A stretch of 64,000 nt of DNA from Osedax symbiont Rs1 (GCA_000416275.1 ASZJ01000089.1:62001-126000), one strand, 5' to 3'. Positions 1-9,844 are shown, counted from the stretch's first letter. Translations and numbers: made by a program. The notes: generated by a model from the sequence alone, not told the origin.

Positions 1-1074
1 AGCACTAAGGCAAAGGCGCCGCTACTCAACAGCATTAGCTTTCTGGTCAGCAATGCGCAAGTCGACGACGCTGAAGCGGGTCTACTCGACGGTACTGCAG
101 TAGCTAATGGAGTGACTGTCGCCCGTGAGCTAGGCAATTTACCGGGTAATATTTGCACTCCGACATTTTTAAGTAAAGAGGCACTTGAACTCGAGCAAGG
201 CTACGACAATATCAGCTGTGAGATTTTAGATGAAGCTGCAATGGCCGAGCTGGGAATGCACAGCCTGCTATCTGTTGGTATGGGCAGCGCCGAACCTTCA
301 CAATTAATTGTGGTGAAATACAGCGGCGGCAACGAAGGCGATCAACCGCATGTTTTAGTCGGCAAAGGGGTTACATTTGATACTGGTGGTATTTCTCTAA
401 AGCCTGGCGCGGGAATGGATGAAATGAAGTTTGACATGTGCGGTGCCGCCAGTGTGATGGGTACTATGCAGGCGATTGCAGAAATGGAATTACCGATGAA
501 CGTGATTGGCGTGATTGCCGCTGCAGAAAACATGCCATCCGATAACGCCACTAAACCTGGCGATGTAATCACCACTATGTCTGGTCAAACTGTTGAAGTA
601 CTGAACACCGATGCTGAGGGCAGATTAGTACTGTGCGATGCATTAACTTACGTCGAGCGTTTCAACCCTAAGACGGTGATTGATATAGCCACTTTAACCG
701 GTGCTGTAATTGTCGCTCTAGGCCATCAAGCCTCTGCGGTTATGTCAAACAATGACCAGTTAGCACAAGAGCTTATCGAAGCGGGCGAATACGCCGCCGA
801 TCGCACTTGGCGTCTACCTATTTGGGATGAGTACCAAGATCTGTTAGATTCTAATTTTGCCGACATTGCCAATATCGGTGGCCCATCTGCAGGTTCGATC
901 ACTGCGGCATGCTTCCTGGCTAGATTCACTAAAAAGTATCACTGGGCACATTTAGATATTGCGGGTATCGCCTGGAATAAAGGCAAGGAAAAGGGCGCCT
1001 CTGGTCGCGCTGTTCCGATCCTGTGTCAGTATTTAATGAATACCGCCGCTGATTTGTTAGCTGAAGCTGAATAA
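1..1074 (+). CDS. pepA: Leucyl aminopeptidase (M17), 5' end outside window
   Basis: This is the C-terminal part of a cytosolic M17 leucine aminopeptidase, a two-metal (Zn/Mn) exopeptidase that removes N-terminal residues. The reading frame is open from base 1, so the N-terminal domain lies upstream of the window. The GTG at 112 is internal, not a start. Diagnostic M17 segments are present: NLPGNICTP before the catalytic domain, [11 protein letters not shown] with the catalytic lysine and metal-binding aspartate, KFDMCGAA, and the NTDAEGRL signature. The C-terminus is complete. holC follows 15 bases downstream, the usual pepA-holC-valS order of gammaproteobacteria. PepA in E. coli also binds DNA (Xer sites, carAB promoter); that role cannot be judged here. 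Confidence 0.95.
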   Translation, partial: STKAKAPLLNSISFLVSNAQVDDAEAGLLDGTAVANGVTVARELGNLPGNICTPTFLSKEALELEQGYDNISCEILDEAAMAELGMHSLLSVGMGSAEPSQLIVVKYSGGNEGDQPHVLVGKGVTFDTGGISLKPGAGMDEMKFDMCGAASVMGTMQAIAEMELPMNVIGVIAAAENMPSDNATKPGDVITTMSGQTVEVLNTDAEGRLVLCDALTYVERFNPKTVIDIATLTGAVIVALGHQASAVMSNNDQLAQELIEAGEYAADRTWRLPIWDEYQDLLDSNFADIANIGGPSAGSITAACFLARFTKKYHWAHLDIAGIAWNKGKEKGASGRAVPILCQYLMNTAADLLAEAE

Positions 1075-1089
1075 AGATTTATTTATTCA

Positions 1090-1533
1090 ATGAAAAAAGC
1101 TGACTTTTACATACTTGCCGACAGCGACGAAGACGCTCGTCGGCATTTCTTGTGCAAACTACTGCAACGTATTTTACACGCAAATTATTGTGTTTATATT
1201 TACTGCACAGACCAGTACAGCGCTGAAAAACTCAGCGATTTACTCTGGCAGTTTTCAGCCACCAGCTTTCTCGCCAATAAATTAGTGACCGATAGCCACA
1301 TCGCCCCTATTTCGATTGGCTGGCCTGAAAAACACCAGCCGCCGCACCATGATGTGATTGTTAATTTAAGTGAACAGATACCCAGCGGTGCCGAAGACTT
1401 TACGCGTATTGCCGAGATTGTCATTCAGCAAGAAGCATCACTGAAAGGCAGCCGTGAGCGCTACAAAAAATACCGCGACGCAGGATTTGTCATCAAACAC
1501 AATGATATGCGCAGCAAAACCAACCCAGGTTGA
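1090..1533 (+). CDS. holC: DNA polymerase III chi subunit
   Basis: HolC (147 aa, the normal family length) is the chi subunit of the clamp-loader complex. It links the replicase to single-strand binding protein. Family features visible are the N-terminal KADFYIL strand, the HANYCVYIYCTDQ segment, the ISIGWPEKHQPPHHDVIVNLS region and the C-terminal RERYKKYRDAGF helix. It starts 15 bases after pepA and is probably cotranscribed with it. In many relatives valS follows directly. Here about 3.6 kb of other genes, two of them on the opposite strand, separate holC from valS, so the usual trio has been split by inserted genes. Confidence 0.93.
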   Translation: MKKADFYILADSDEDARRHFLCKLLQRILHANYCVYIYCTDQYSAEKLSDLLWQFSATSFLANKLVTDSHIAPISIGWPEKHQPPHHDVIVNLSEQIPSGAEDFTRIAEIVIQQEASLKGSRERYKKYRDAGFVIKHNDMRSKTNPG

Positions 1534-1536
1534 GTG

Positions 1537-2184
1537 TTAATTTTCTTCAAAGGAAATATTTTTATACCAACCTGTGGTCTTTTTCAAGCTGTTATCGGTA
1601 TCGGTCATAATAGCCAGCACCTCAATTTGTTCGTATTTGACACCGAACGCCGCAAACAGATCGTCCTGCACATTTCTGCGATGCCGCTGCCAAGTATTGG
1701 CCAATGCCTCGCCGCTGTTTAATGCCAGCATGATGACTTTATCCGTGTATGGATTTTTCCAACTCTCCCCCACTTGCTGATAGTTAGACCAAACATATGC
1801 CAAGGTATGCTTCTGCCAGGGGAATGGGCCCGTCGAGGCCAACACATAGATGCGCACCGCAAAATCATCGCCTTTTTTAGACCTTTCGCTGACGGCACTC
1901 AACACATTGCTAATTTTCCAAGACCAGCTCAGTATTGGGGTTTTATTAAGATCGACAGTTTTTTCCAAAAATAAGCCGGAGGCGCTTTTATCGGAATCGA
2001 CCCGCACTTGATGCTGACCATCAACTTGACTGAACTGATAGCGATTTTTTCCAAGAAAGTTTTTTTCTGACCAATCGCTAAACGGCGGCAGTTGCTGTGC
2101 CTGACTGAGCGGGCTATTAAACAAAACCAGCAGCGCACAGCAGCTAATTAAAAAAGGCCTATGGAGGTTTTTTACAAATAACAT
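1537..2184 (-). CDS. DUF3047 domain protein, exported
   Basis: A 215-aa protein with a Sec-type signal peptide: basic start, hydrophobic core FLISCCALLVLF, and a likely cleavage site after SQA near residue 29. It is therefore periplasmic or lipid-independent secreted. The remainder fits the DUF3047 family, with ILSWSWKI, GDDFAVRIYVL, LAYVWSN and a C-terminal ALAIMTDTDN-like segment, a beta-rich fold of unknown function. Its stop lies only a few bases from the convergent end of holC. No catalytic motif is evident. Family placement is by recalled sequence pattern and the function is unknown. Confidence 0.75.
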   Translation of the reverse strand: MLFVKNLHRPFLISCCALLVLFNSPLSQAQQLPPFSDWSEKNFLGKNRYQFSQVDGQHQVRVDSDKSASGLFLEKTVDLNKTPILSWSWKISNVLSAVSERSKKGDDFAVRIYVLASTGPFPWQKHTLAYVWSNYQQVGESWKNPYTDKVIMLALNSGEALANTWQRHRRNVQDDLFAAFGVKYEQIEVLAIMTDTDNSLKKTTGWYKNISFEEN

Positions 2185-2232
2185 ATAATTACCTATTGAT
2201 GGTATTCAGGATGTTAGCAGAGCAATGCTGAA

Positions 2233-2760
2233 TCAGCTAAGGTGTGACTTAGGATAAAGTTCACCTAACTGCTGTAAATGGGTTAAGTATAAGCGCAAAT
2301 CTAACTCAACTTGATAATAATCAGCCTGCATGTAACAGCACAGGTTGTAGAAGGCGCGATTATGATCTTTTTCTTTCAAGTGAGCCAGCTCATGCACCAC
2401 GATCATTTTTAAGAACTCTATCGGCGCCCTCTTAAATACCGCCGCTATTTTAATTTCACGCTTGGCCTTTAATTTATTACCTTGAATTCTGGCTATTTGC
2501 GCATGCAAACCTAACGCGTTGTTAATAGTATCTATTTTATCATCATAAACCACCTTACTTAAAGGCGGCGACTTCTTTAAGTGCTGGTTTTTTAACCCTA
2601 TTGCAAACTTATAGAGTTGTTTTTCTGCTCCTAGCTGATGGCAATGAGGATATTTGTTCAGCAAATACCTGCCCAATTGAGCACTGTCTAATAGCTGTGA
2701 AACTTGTTCTTTGATCACTGCTGGATAGCCAGATATATAATAAAAAGGGTCTTTTTTCAT
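2233..2760 (-). CDS. YgjP-type (DUF45/WLM-like) metal-dependent protein
   Basis: This 175-aa protein carries a C-terminal HELAHLKEKDHNRAFY segment, the HExxH-x(n)-H zinc motif of the YgjP/DUF45 family. That family resembles SprT/WLM metallopeptidases. E. coli YgjP has, as I recall, been reported to hydrolyse UTP, so peptidase activity should not be assumed. I choose the ATG at 2760 because GGAAAG sits four bases before it. A frame extension to a TTG at 2817 adds 19 residues with no clear ribosome site. It is minus strand, downstream of a 400-base gene-poor stretch and upstream of the DUF3047 gene, with which it may be cotranscribed. Confidence 0.75.
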   Translation of the reverse strand: MKKDPFYYISGYPAVIKEQVSQLLDSAQLGRYLLNKYPHCHQLGAEKQLYKFAIGLKNQHLKKSPPLSKVVYDDKIDTINNALGLHAQIARIQGNKLKAKREIKIAAVFKRAPIEFLKMIVVHELAHLKEKDHNRAFYNLCCYMQADYYQVELDLRLYLTHLQQLGELYPKSHLS

Positions 2761-3218
2761 AGCACTTTCCAAACTTATACGGATTTTAGGAGTTCGCGAG
2801 CTGCCAGCCAGCACCAAACAATCACTGCGACACTCGGTTGATTAATAAAACCAGCCGCCATTAGCAGAAGTATTTTCAAACGGCTGTCTAATGATTACCT
2901 TGAGCTAGCACTTACAATTTTATGCAAATTATGCTTGAGATAGCGAGTAGTTTTGGCTTGCTATATCGAACTTTCAGGCATAATATTGAACATCATTTAC
3001 AGCATAAATCAAACACAATATTTTATATTTTATTTCCGATAATTAATGCTGGTTTTTATCTGCCAGTGGATTAGAATGCGCGACCTTTTAAATATTTATC
3101 AGCTTGTCATGACTTTTTATGACCGCTGTCAATTATTGATCAAGGGACCAGTAACGCTTTTAAAGGAATTAAAAGTAACAAAATTAAGTTTTAGTTGATA
3201 ATAGATAAGAGATAAATT
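2761..3218 (+). other. Intergenic, no gene seen
   Basis: AT-rich spacer between the divergent YgjP-like gene and the GIY-YIG-like gene. It must hold both promoters, but I could not assign boxes with confidence. No convincing reading frame, tRNA or strong hairpin was found. Confidence 0.5.
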
Positions 3219-3608
3219 TTGATTGTTTTTACCATAAAGAACTCCCGCAGTAACACTGTATATGTTGGCACCACGACAAATAGTATCGAAGAGCGTTGGA
3301 CTTTATTCCAACTAGCGAAAGATGCCGAGATAGATGCTCCTCTCTATAAAGACATGCGTCACTATGGTGTCGCTTGCTTTAGCATTGAAGAATATGACTA
3401 TGCTGATAGCCGAGCTGAACTCGCTGAACTCTTTGTCGAAGCCATGGAACAATACGACGGCGTAAGCTTGAAAGGCATGAAAACCATGCTGCCTAGAACT
3501 GCTGTCTACCCAACCAGCGAAGGAGCTGTACCTGCAGCTAAAGCCGCGACAGCCAAAGCCGCGATAAAAAGCGCCGCCACTGCCGCTAAAAAAAAAGTGA
3601 AGAAATAA
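3219..3608 (+). CDS. GIY-YIG-like domain protein with Lys/Ala-rich tail
   Basis: A 129-aa protein with a TTG start. Residues 1-90 resemble a minimal GIY-YIG nuclease module: a beta strand with VYVGTT (the Y-x-G position), a helix SIEERWTLF containing the arginine/tryptophan region, then a second strand FSIEEYDYA and an acidic helix ELAELFVEAMEQY. The catalytic glutamate may be in that helix. From about residue 100 the sequence becomes a low-complexity AAKAATAKAAIKSAATAAKK tail, strongly basic and similar in composition to histone H1-like bacterial proteins such as AlgP. A nucleic-acid binding role is inferred. It is followed after 53 bases by another small charged protein on the same strand. 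No specific function is recognised. Confidence 0.65.
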   Translation: MIVFTIKNSRSNTVYVGTTTNSIEERWTLFQLAKDAEIDAPLYKDMRHYGVACFSIEEYDYADSRAELAELFVEAMEQYDGVSLKGMKTMLPRTAVYPTSEGAVPAAKAATAKAAIKSAATAAKKKVKK

Positions 3609-3661
3609 TAGAGGAAGAATCCCACACCTCAGTTTCGATACACGGCACAACCACTAGACTA

Positions 3662-3892
3662 ATGGCTAGCAACAGATCTGCACAAGAGATCGAGCCGATG
3701 GTTAAGCTCAAGCTGGCCACGGGGCGAACCGGTTCAGCGATCCGAGAAAAGAAAATCAAGGAGAGCATTGAGCTAGAAAAAGCAGCTCGCACGGCACTAA
3801 AGCTTAAGCAAATTTCTGAACAAGCAGATGAAATGAAAGCGATCTTGGCCAATTTAGATGCGCGAGGTTCCAGCTTAAGAAAAAGGTATTAA
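3662..3892 (+). CDS. Small charged coiled-coil protein, unknown
   Basis: A 76-aa candidate, very rich in Lys, Glu and Arg, with a long predicted helix from about residue 27 to 68 (heptad-like ELEKAARTALKLKQISEQ). There is no signal peptide, membrane segment or known domain. No good Shine-Dalgarno precedes the ATG, which lowers confidence. Translational coupling to the GIY-YIG-like gene 53 bases upstream is possible. The amphipathic composition and absence of rare-codon runs argue that it is a real gene rather than chance. Function is not recognised. Confidence 0.45.
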   Translation: MASNRSAQEIEPMVKLKLATGRTGSAIREKKIKESIELEKAARTALKLKQISEQADEMKAILANLDARGSSLRKRY

Positions 3893-4151
3893 CAGTACCT
3901 ACGAAAACCAAGCCAGCACTATTTAGTAGCTGGCATGACAAACTGTTACAGAGCATAACTCCCCGTAAACCACCACCCGAAATAGCTTCGCTAGCGCCGC
4001 GATTATCGCTACTTTCAGCCCTCCCAACCAGTAGATAACAGACCACAGCTCGCTGAGCAGTATGCTATCATCAGCTTATTACATGCATGATCCACGGCCG
4101 TCAACCAACCGGTTTAGCTCGCGGATCTCAATTTAAAATGGACCTGGCATA

Positions 4152-4718
4152 ATGACGATTGCGGACAAACTCAAATGGGATGCTAAATACACTAGTATGC
4201 ACCCCTCTAGACCTAGCCCTCCACCCTCTTTAGCCGCTAACATTCAGCACCTTAAGACCGGCAGACTATTAGACGTAGCTTGCGGCGAGGGCGCGGCGGC
4301 ATTAGCTCTAAGCAAAGATCCACAGTTTCAAGTAACCGCTGTTGACGTCTCTGAGATCGGATTAAAAAACTTACAGATTTTTGCCTCTGAACAGGGCTGC
4401 AAACTCACCACTTGCCATCAGGATTTAGATGATTTATCGGCACTTCAAGACCTGGGCGAATTCGATAGCATTACCGTTTTTAGATATAAACCTAGCATCG
4501 AGTTAATATTCACTTTAACGGCGATGCTCAGCCCCAGAGGACGTTTAATCATCAGCACTTTCAATGGCCGTCATCATTTGGAAACCGGCTTTGCGGCAAA
4601 ATTTTGCTTAACCGAAGGCGAATTCTTAAAGCTAGCTTTGCCAGCCACTTTAATTTGCTACTCATCCTCCCAGCAACTGCCCTTTACCGACAGCTATGTA
4701 TTTGAGCGCAACCGCTAA
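4152..4718 (+). CDS. Class I SAM-dependent methyltransferase
   Basis: A 188-aa protein with the Rossmann methyltransferase motif I LLDVACGEGAAALALS at residues 38-53, an acidic motif II end (VTAVDVS), the HQDLDDL adenine-side segment, and post-motif LSPRGRLIIST. This is the methyltransferase type 11/25 arrangement seen in TehB- and UbiE-like proteins. The substrate is unknown. It has no close operon partner: 260 bases separate it from the small charged protein and over 400 bases from valS. Start is the ATG at 4152, with a weak ribosome site. Confidence 0.8.
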   Translation: MTIADKLKWDAKYTSMHPSRPSPPPSLAANIQHLKTGRLLDVACGEGAAALALSKDPQFQVTAVDVSEIGLKNLQIFASEQGCKLTTCHQDLDDLSALQDLGEFDSITVFRYKPSIELIFTLTAMLSPRGRLIISTFNGRHHLETGFAAKFCLTEGEFLKLALPATLICYSSSQQLPFTDSYVFERNR

Positions 4719-5161
4719 GCTTTCAGCAAGCTTACACACTGCAGCTTGCCTGGCGATCACCGCACTTACTAACCATTGGCTAGCTGAGCTTGCTCTGCAA
4801 AGCGATAAGAGGGTTTTACTCTCCACCAATCGCCACCAATCACCATTAATCGTCATTATTCAGCACTGGACTACAGCCCTATTTTTCGCTATTGCTATTT
4901 TTCAGCAAATCTCGCCAGCCAAGGGTTAACTAAATTGTGCTATATCTAATAATCACGCCCTCAATGCGGCGATCGACTATTATCCCCACTAGACACAAGG
5001 TATAATTTGCCACTTTTTTACGGTAGTTCCGTAATGTATTTCAGCTGTATGGCCGTTGATTGGCGACAAACATTTGTCAGCCGAAGGTAAACCGCCATAA
5101 GATATTTTTTTACTGCGCCATGAGTTCACTCAGGGCCTTTTTAAAGTTAGAGATCAAACCA
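4719..5161 (+). other. Intergenic before valS, with possible structured leader
   Basis: No convincing gene. The last 120 bases include a compact inverted repeat: GGCGACAAA at 5062-5070 pairs with TTTGTCAGCC at 5073-5082 with one bulge. It is nested in ATGGC (5049-5053) / GCCAT (5094-5098). This may be part of the valS mRNA leader. It does not resemble a T-box, and the significance is unproven. Confidence 0.35.
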
Positions 5162-8017
5162 ATGGATAAGACTTACCAACCCGCTAGCATAGAAACCTCT
5201 TGGTACAAAACTTGGGAGGACAATAATTACTTTGCTCCAAGTGGCAAAGGTGAAGCTTATTCAATGGTGATTCCACCGCCAAACGTCACCGGCAGCCTGC
5301 ACATGGGCCACGCTTTTCAGCACACCATCATGGATACATTAGTGCGCTACCAACGCATGCAAGGTAAAAACACTTTGTGGCAAGTAGGTACTGACCACGC
5401 GGGCATCGCCACGCAAATGATCGTAGAGCGCAAGCTCGCCGCCGACACTGGCCAGACCCGTCACGATTTGGGCCGCGCCGCGTTTACTGACAAAATATGG
5501 GAGTGGAAGGAGGAGTCCGGTGGCAACATCACTCGCCAGATGCGCCGCTTAGGCAACTCAGTTGACTGGGATAATGAGCGCTTCACCATGGATCCTAAAT
5601 TCCAGGAGTCTGTGGAAGAGGCATTTATCAGTCTCTACGATGAAGGCTTGATCTATCGCGGCAAAAGGCTGGTCAATTGGGACCCTAAACTGCAGACCGC
5701 GATCTCCGATCTTGAAGTGGAGAGCAAGGAAATCAAAGGCAAAATGTGGTATTTGCGCTATCCGCTGGCAGATGGTGTAACCACCGATGCGGGCGATGAT
5801 TATATTGTAGTTGCCACCACTCGCCCCGAGACCATGTTTGGCGACACCGCCGTCGCGGTCAACGCCCAAGATCCTCGCTTTCAAAGCATCATTGGCAAAG
5901 AGATCATCCTGCCATTAGTCGGTCGTCGCATTGCTATTATCGCCGACGATCACGCCAATATGGAGAAGGGTACCGGCTGTGTAAAAATAACCCCTGCACA
6001 CGACTTTAACGATTACGAAGTCGGCAAACGTCGCAAATTACCGATGATTAACGTGCTAACTTTCTCCGCTGAAATTCGCGAAGTGGGTCAGGGCTTTAAC
6101 AGTGACGGCACCCTCAACAGCGAGATCAACTGCCATATCCCCGAAAAATATCACCACATGGAACGCTTCGCGGCACGTCGTGAAGTGGTTGCCGATTTTG
6201 AAGCGCTAGGGTTTTTGGTAAAGATCGAAGAAAACAACATGACCATCCCCTACGGCGATCGCGGCGGAGTGGTTATTGAACCGATGTTAACCGATCAGTG
6301 GTTTGCCGATGCTAAAACACTGGCAAAGCCAACGATTGAGGCCGTGGAAAACGGCGCGATTAAATTCGTGCCCAAGCAGTACGAAAACATGTTCTTCTCT
6401 TGGATGCGCGACATCCAAGATTGGTGTATTTCCCGCCAGTTGTGGTGGGGCCATCGCATCCCGGCATTTTACGATGCCCAGGGCAAAGTCTATGTAGCGA
6501 GCAGCGAGAGCGCAGCGCGCGAGAAATACAACTTGGGCAGCAAAGTGACCCTGACCCAAGACAATGATGTCTTAGATACTTGGTTCAGTTCAGGCCTATG
6601 GAGCTTCGCTACCATGGGCTGGCCTGAGCAGAGTGACAAGCTTGAGACCTTCCACCCAACCGATACACTAGTTACCGGCTTTGACATCATCTTCTTCTGG
6701 GTTGCCCGAATGATGATGATGAGCATGCACTTGTGCAAAGATAGACAAGGCAAACCGCAAATCCCCTTCAAAACGGTCTATATTACCGGTTTGGTACGCG
6801 ATGAAAGCGGCGAAAAAATGTCTAAAACTAAAGGCAACGTGCTTGATCCGCTCGACATGATTGACGGCATCAGTCTAGAAGATCTATTGGCCAAGCGCAC
6901 CGGTAATATGATGCAGCCGCAAATGGCCGCCAAAATCCGCAAGCGCACCGAAAAAGAATATGCGGATGGCATCCCCGCGCACGGCACCGATGCACTGCGT
7001 TTCACCTTGGCGGCGCTCGCCTCAACCGGTCGCGATATCAACTGGGACATGAAGCGCCTAGAAGGCTATCGCAATTTCTGCAACAAGATTTGGAACGCCG
7101 CTCGCTACGTAGAAATGAACACCGCAGGTGAAGACTGCGGCCAAAATGGTGCAGAGGTTGAACTGTCTCTCGCCGATCGCTGGATAAGTAGCAAACTACA
7201 GCAGATCGAAATTGACGTCGCCAGACACATTGAGGAATACCGCTTAGATTTAGCAGCGCAAACTTTATATGACTTCATCTGGAACGAATACTGTGGCTGG
7301 TATCTAGAGCTATCTAAGCCGGTATTATGGAACGAGGAGGCGACAGAATTGCAAAAGCGCGGTACCCGCCGCACTTTAGTACAGGTATTAGAAGTGATCA
7401 TGCGTTTGACTCACCCGATTATGCCGTTCATCACCGAAGAAATTTGGCAGTCGATTAAAACACTGGCTGGCGTTAGCGGCGACAGCATCATGCTGCAAAG
7501 CTATCCAAAAGCCGACCTCAGTAAAATTGATTTGGCCGCCGAAGCTGATATCGATTGGTTAAAAGGGGTGATTACTGGGGTGCGCAACATTCGCGGCGAA
7601 ATGGGCATTTCCCCGGCCAAAGAGCTGACAGTATTAATAAATAACGGCAGCGAAGAAGATCGACAACGCTTAGCTGCTAACCGTAATTTCTTAATGAAAC
7701 TGGCCTCTCTGGAGCAAATCACCTGGCTAAACCCAGGGGATCAAGCACCTATGTCATCGACGCAGCTAGTCGGCAAGATGGAAGTGCTTGTACCGATGGC
7801 TGGATTGATTGACAAAGATGCTGAAGTGTCTCGTCTCAATAAAGAGCTTGAAAAGCTAGACAAAGAGATCGGCCGTATTGAAGGTAAGCTTGGCAACCAG
7901 AAGTTTGTCGCTAACGCACCCGAGGCGGTGGTCGCTAAAGAGCGCGAAAAGATCGCCGACTTTAAAGCGGCACAGGACAAACTTATTGAGCAGCGTGAAA
8001 AAATCGCGGCACTTTAA
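5162..8017 (+). CDS. valS: Valyl-tRNA synthetase
   Basis: Class I aminoacyl-tRNA synthetase of 951 aa (E. coli ValS is 951) that charges tRNA-Val and edits mis-activated threonine. Seen are the HIGH-type motif [12 protein letters not shown] at residues 40-51, the CP1 editing domain with [15 protein letters not shown], the class-defining KMSKT at about 552, and the C-terminal coiled-coil arm that contacts tRNA. I start at the ATG at 5162 ([14 protein letters not shown]), which aligns with the family. An in-frame TTG at 5060 would add 34 unrelated residues. An intrinsic terminator lies 68 bases after the stop, immediately before an IS element. Confidence 0.97.
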   Translation: MDKTYQPASIETSWYKTWEDNNYFAPSGKGEAYSMVIPPPNVTGSLHMGHAFQHTIMDTLVRYQRMQGKNTLWQVGTDHAGIATQMIVERKLAADTGQTRHDLGRAAFTDKIWEWKEESGGNITRQMRRLGNSVDWDNERFTMDPKFQESVEEAFISLYDEGLIYRGKRLVNWDPKLQTAISDLEVESKEIKGKMWYLRYPLADGVTTDAGDDYIVVATTRPETMFGDTAVAVNAQDPRFQSIIGKEIILPLVGRRIAIIADDHANMEKGTGCVKITPAHDFNDYEVGKRRKLPMINVLTFSAEIREVGQGFNSDGTLNSEINCHIPEKYHHMERFAARREVVADFEALGFLVKIEENNMTIPYGDRGGVVIEPMLTDQWFADAKTLAKPTIEAVENGAIKFVPKQYENMFFSWMRDIQDWCISRQLWWGHRIPAFYDAQGKVYVASSESAAREKYNLGSKVTLTQDNDVLDTWFSSGLWSFATMGWPEQSDKLETFHPTDTLVTGFDIIFFWVARMMMMSMHLCKDRQGKPQIPFKTVYITGLVRDESGEKMSKTKGNVLDPLDMIDGISLEDLLAKRTGNMMQPQMAAKIRKRTEKEYADGIPAHGTDALRFTLAALASTGRDINWDMKRLEGYRNFCNKIWNAARYVEMNTAGEDCGQNGAEVELSLADRWISSKLQQIEIDVARHIEEYRLDLAAQTLYDFIWNEYCGWYLELSKPVLWNEEATELQKRGTRRTLVQVLEVIMRLTHPIMPFITEEIWQSIKTLAGVSGDSIMLQSYPKADLSKIDLAAEADIDWLKGVITGVRNIRGEMGISPAKELTVLINNGSEEDRQRLAANRNFLMKLASLEQITWLNPGDQAPMSSTQLVGKMEVLVPMAGLIDKDAEVSRLNKELEKLDKEIGRIEGKLGNQKFVANAPEAVVAKEREKIADFKAAQDKLIEQREKIAAL

Positions 8018-8082
8018 ACTCTTCCTGCATGCCACTACTATAGATACTCAAAATAAAGAGCCTGAATAAAGAGTCAAAACTA

Positions 8083-8110
8083 AAAGAGCCTAGCGGCTCT
8101 TTTTTATTTA
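8083..8110 (+). terminator. Intrinsic terminator of valS
   Basis: The hairpin AAGAGCC-TAGC-GGCTCTT is followed by a T-rich tail. It lies 66 bases after the valS stop and ends 9 bases before the left inverted repeat of the IS element. Confidence 0.85.
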
Positions 8111-8119
8111 TAGACTTCC

Positions 8120-8135
8120 TAGCCCGCATGTTGCA
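8120..8135. repeat. Left terminal inverted repeat of the IS
   Basis: TAGCCCGCATGTTGCA. It matches the reverse complement of the right end (9829-9844) at 15 of 16 positions. Flanking ACTTC(C) outside it is mirrored by GAAGT outside the other end. Confidence 0.85.
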
Positions 8136-8348
8136 CCAACTAGTCACTTGACAATAGTCACTCCATTTATAGCAGTGCCTTGCAAATTTTTCTTAAGCCG
8201 CTGGGTAGATCTAAAATTTCAGAAACTTTTAGTGGAGCTAAGTACACCGAACTGGTTGTTTTTCGAACAACTCGTAGTCGGAAGCCAAACGCTGCCCTCG
8301 AACCTCAATGCTCGTGTTGTAAACTCTGAATTTTATCAAGATGCAGGG

Positions 8349-9743
8349 CTATCCAGGTTTGAGGAGTCTGCTGGAATAAAGAATGTCAGTGACGCGTTTT
8401 AGCAATTCAGAAACGGGGCAAGAACTTGGCAACATCAGTTTCACTCTATCTTTATACTGAACAATTCGCACCGCAATTTTGAATAGTTTTAAGCGTATTG
8501 TACCCATTTCTGCTCGCTCTAATACCGTACCCTTTAATGTTTCTAATCGGAATTCATGCATTAATACATAGGCCGCAGCAGAGTAGAAAAGCCGCAATTG
8601 ATTTGCCAAAAAGCCTTGATCAGAAGTGCGATCACAGGCCATATCATTTTTCAGCTGCTTGATGAAATTTTCGTCTTGTCCTCGAGCGCAATAAAAATCA
8701 CAGTACAGGGTCTCAGGACTGGCATTGGTAATAGAGGTGACAATATAACGAGGGTTCTTGCCTAGCAGGTTCACTTCTGCTTTTACAATTAAACGACATT
8801 CAATACCCATCCAGCTTTTGGCTTTATAGTCTAACTCGTCATATAAGCGCACTTTATAGGGTTCTGGTTGACCTACCAACTTTGCGTTGTGGCGCTTCTC
8901 ATCAAGGCAGTGTTTAGCGGCTGTTAGTAAAGAACTCGCCATGGGAGACAACGCTTTATTACCGGGCACACCAAAGATAAAGTCCATGTTGTCATCATCT
9001 TGACTTAATTGCATTAATTCAGGGTTGGAGAAGTGGCCGTCGCCACGTAAAACGATGTGAACGTTGGCCCAGCGCGATCTAATTTGTTGTATAACGCGTT
9101 TCATTATCATCGCATTTTCTGCCCCTGTAGGGCGTTTACCTGGACGAAGATAGGTACCAATCAACTTCCCGCTAAAACCCTCAAAAATGGTAAGTGGCAG
9201 ATAGCCATAATGGCCGTAATAACGATTGAACAATGCCAGTTCTTGTTGGCCATATACTTGATCTTCAGTGTGATCCATATCAAGAATGATGATGCTGGGA
9301 TCTTTGCTATAGCTATCCATGAAATGATCAATAAACGCTTGAGCCATGCGGTATAAATCTTTGCTATCAACATTTTGGCCTAATCGAGTGAAAGTTGATC
9401 CGTGGGCCAAATCTTGTTCTTCGTCTAATGGCTTTTTTCCCAGAGCCAGTTTAAACATAGGGTCTTTGCGTAGAGAGTTAGAATCGTTAGCATCTTCATA
9501 GCCACAGGCAAGCTGGATAGTTCTTTGAGTAATGAGATCCTGCATAGAGTGCTTGATATGTGTTTGTCTGCGAGAGTCGCTGATAGCAGCGGCAAGTTTG
9601 GTTAGCAGTTGACTTTGAAGTGCCGTCTCCCGCATCAGTATTGCACCAAAATCAGATGACATAGAGCCACCATCAAAACTGGCGCGTACAGTAAGTCCGT
9701 CAACAGGGTGGAAATTAAGTGGGGATTGTATAAAATTGGGCAT
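8349..9743 (-). CDS. IS1380-family DDE transposase
   Basis: A 464-aa intact transposase of the DDE group-1 type. Seen: N-terminal LTVRASFDGGSMSSDFGA, the LACGYEDANDSNSLRKDPMFK segment, the first catalytic aspartate in IIILDMDHTEDQVYGQQELALFNRYYGHYGYLPL, the second in VLRGDGHFSNPEL, and the C-terminal FYSAAAYVLMHEFR block with the late acidic residue upstream. Length fits the family (about 430-470 aa). The start ATG and its GGAA ribosome site lie in one arm of a 13-bp perfect inverted repeat, likely a brake on translation from outside transcripts. No frameshift or stop interrupts it, so the element may be active. Confidence 0.92.
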   Translation of the reverse strand: MPNFIQSPLNFHPVDGLTVRASFDGGSMSSDFGAILMRETALQSQLLTKLAAAISDSRRQTHIKHSMQDLITQRTIQLACGYEDANDSNSLRKDPMFKLALGKKPLDEEQDLAHGSTFTRLGQNVDSKDLYRMAQAFIDHFMDSYSKDPSIIILDMDHTEDQVYGQQELALFNRYYGHYGYLPLTIFEGFSGKLIGTYLRPGKRPTGAENAMIMKRVIQQIRSRWANVHIVLRGDGHFSNPELMQLSQDDDNMDFIFGVPGNKALSPMASSLLTAAKHCLDEKRHNAKLVGQPEPYKVRLYDELDYKAKSWMGIECRLIVKAEVNLLGKNPRYIVTSITNASPETLYCDFYCARGQDENFIKQLKNDMACDRTSDQGFLANQLRLFYSAAAYVLMHEFRLETLKGTVLERAEMGTIRLKLFKIAVRIVQYKDRVKLMLPSSCPVSELLKRVTDILYSSRLLKPG

Positions 9744-9822
9744 GGTAAGTTCCGGGTTACTTCATCCGAAGTAGTTTTGTGGTAAACCCTATTCTATCAA
9801 GGGATAGGGCGGAACTTACCAT
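9742..9822 (-). promoter_or_regulatory. Hairpin hiding the transposase start
   Basis: ATGGTAAGTTCCG at 9742-9754 and CGGAACTTACCAT at 9810-9822 form a perfect 13-bp inverted repeat. On the minus-strand mRNA the inner arm contains GGAA and the first two bases of the transposase ATG. A second nested stem, CCCTAT/ATAGGG (9788-9793 / 9804-9809), lies in the loop. Transcripts entering from outside would fold over the start, whereas a promoter inside the loop would escape. This is by analogy with IS10 and IS50. Confidence 0.6.
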
Positions 9823-9828
9823 TTTTCA

Positions 9829-9844
9829 TGCAATATGCGGGCTA
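9829..9844. repeat. Right terminal inverted repeat of the IS
   Basis: TGCAATATGCGGGCTA, the partner of 8120-8135. The BKACE stop codon begins 15 bases beyond it. Confidence 0.85.

Noticed and set aside
1-111. Start of pepA at the GTG at 112
   Set aside because: The frame is open upstream to base 1 and translates to pepA-like sequence, so the gene enters from outside the window.
4696-4929. 77-aa frame overlapping the methyltransferase end
   Set aside because: Overlaps a real gene, has no ribosome site and ends in repetitive hydrophobic sequence; no family features.
8148-8402. 84-aa plus-strand frame inside the left part of the IS
   Set aside because: It overlaps the transposase 3' end on the opposite strand, has no ribosome site and no recognisable domain; likely chance.
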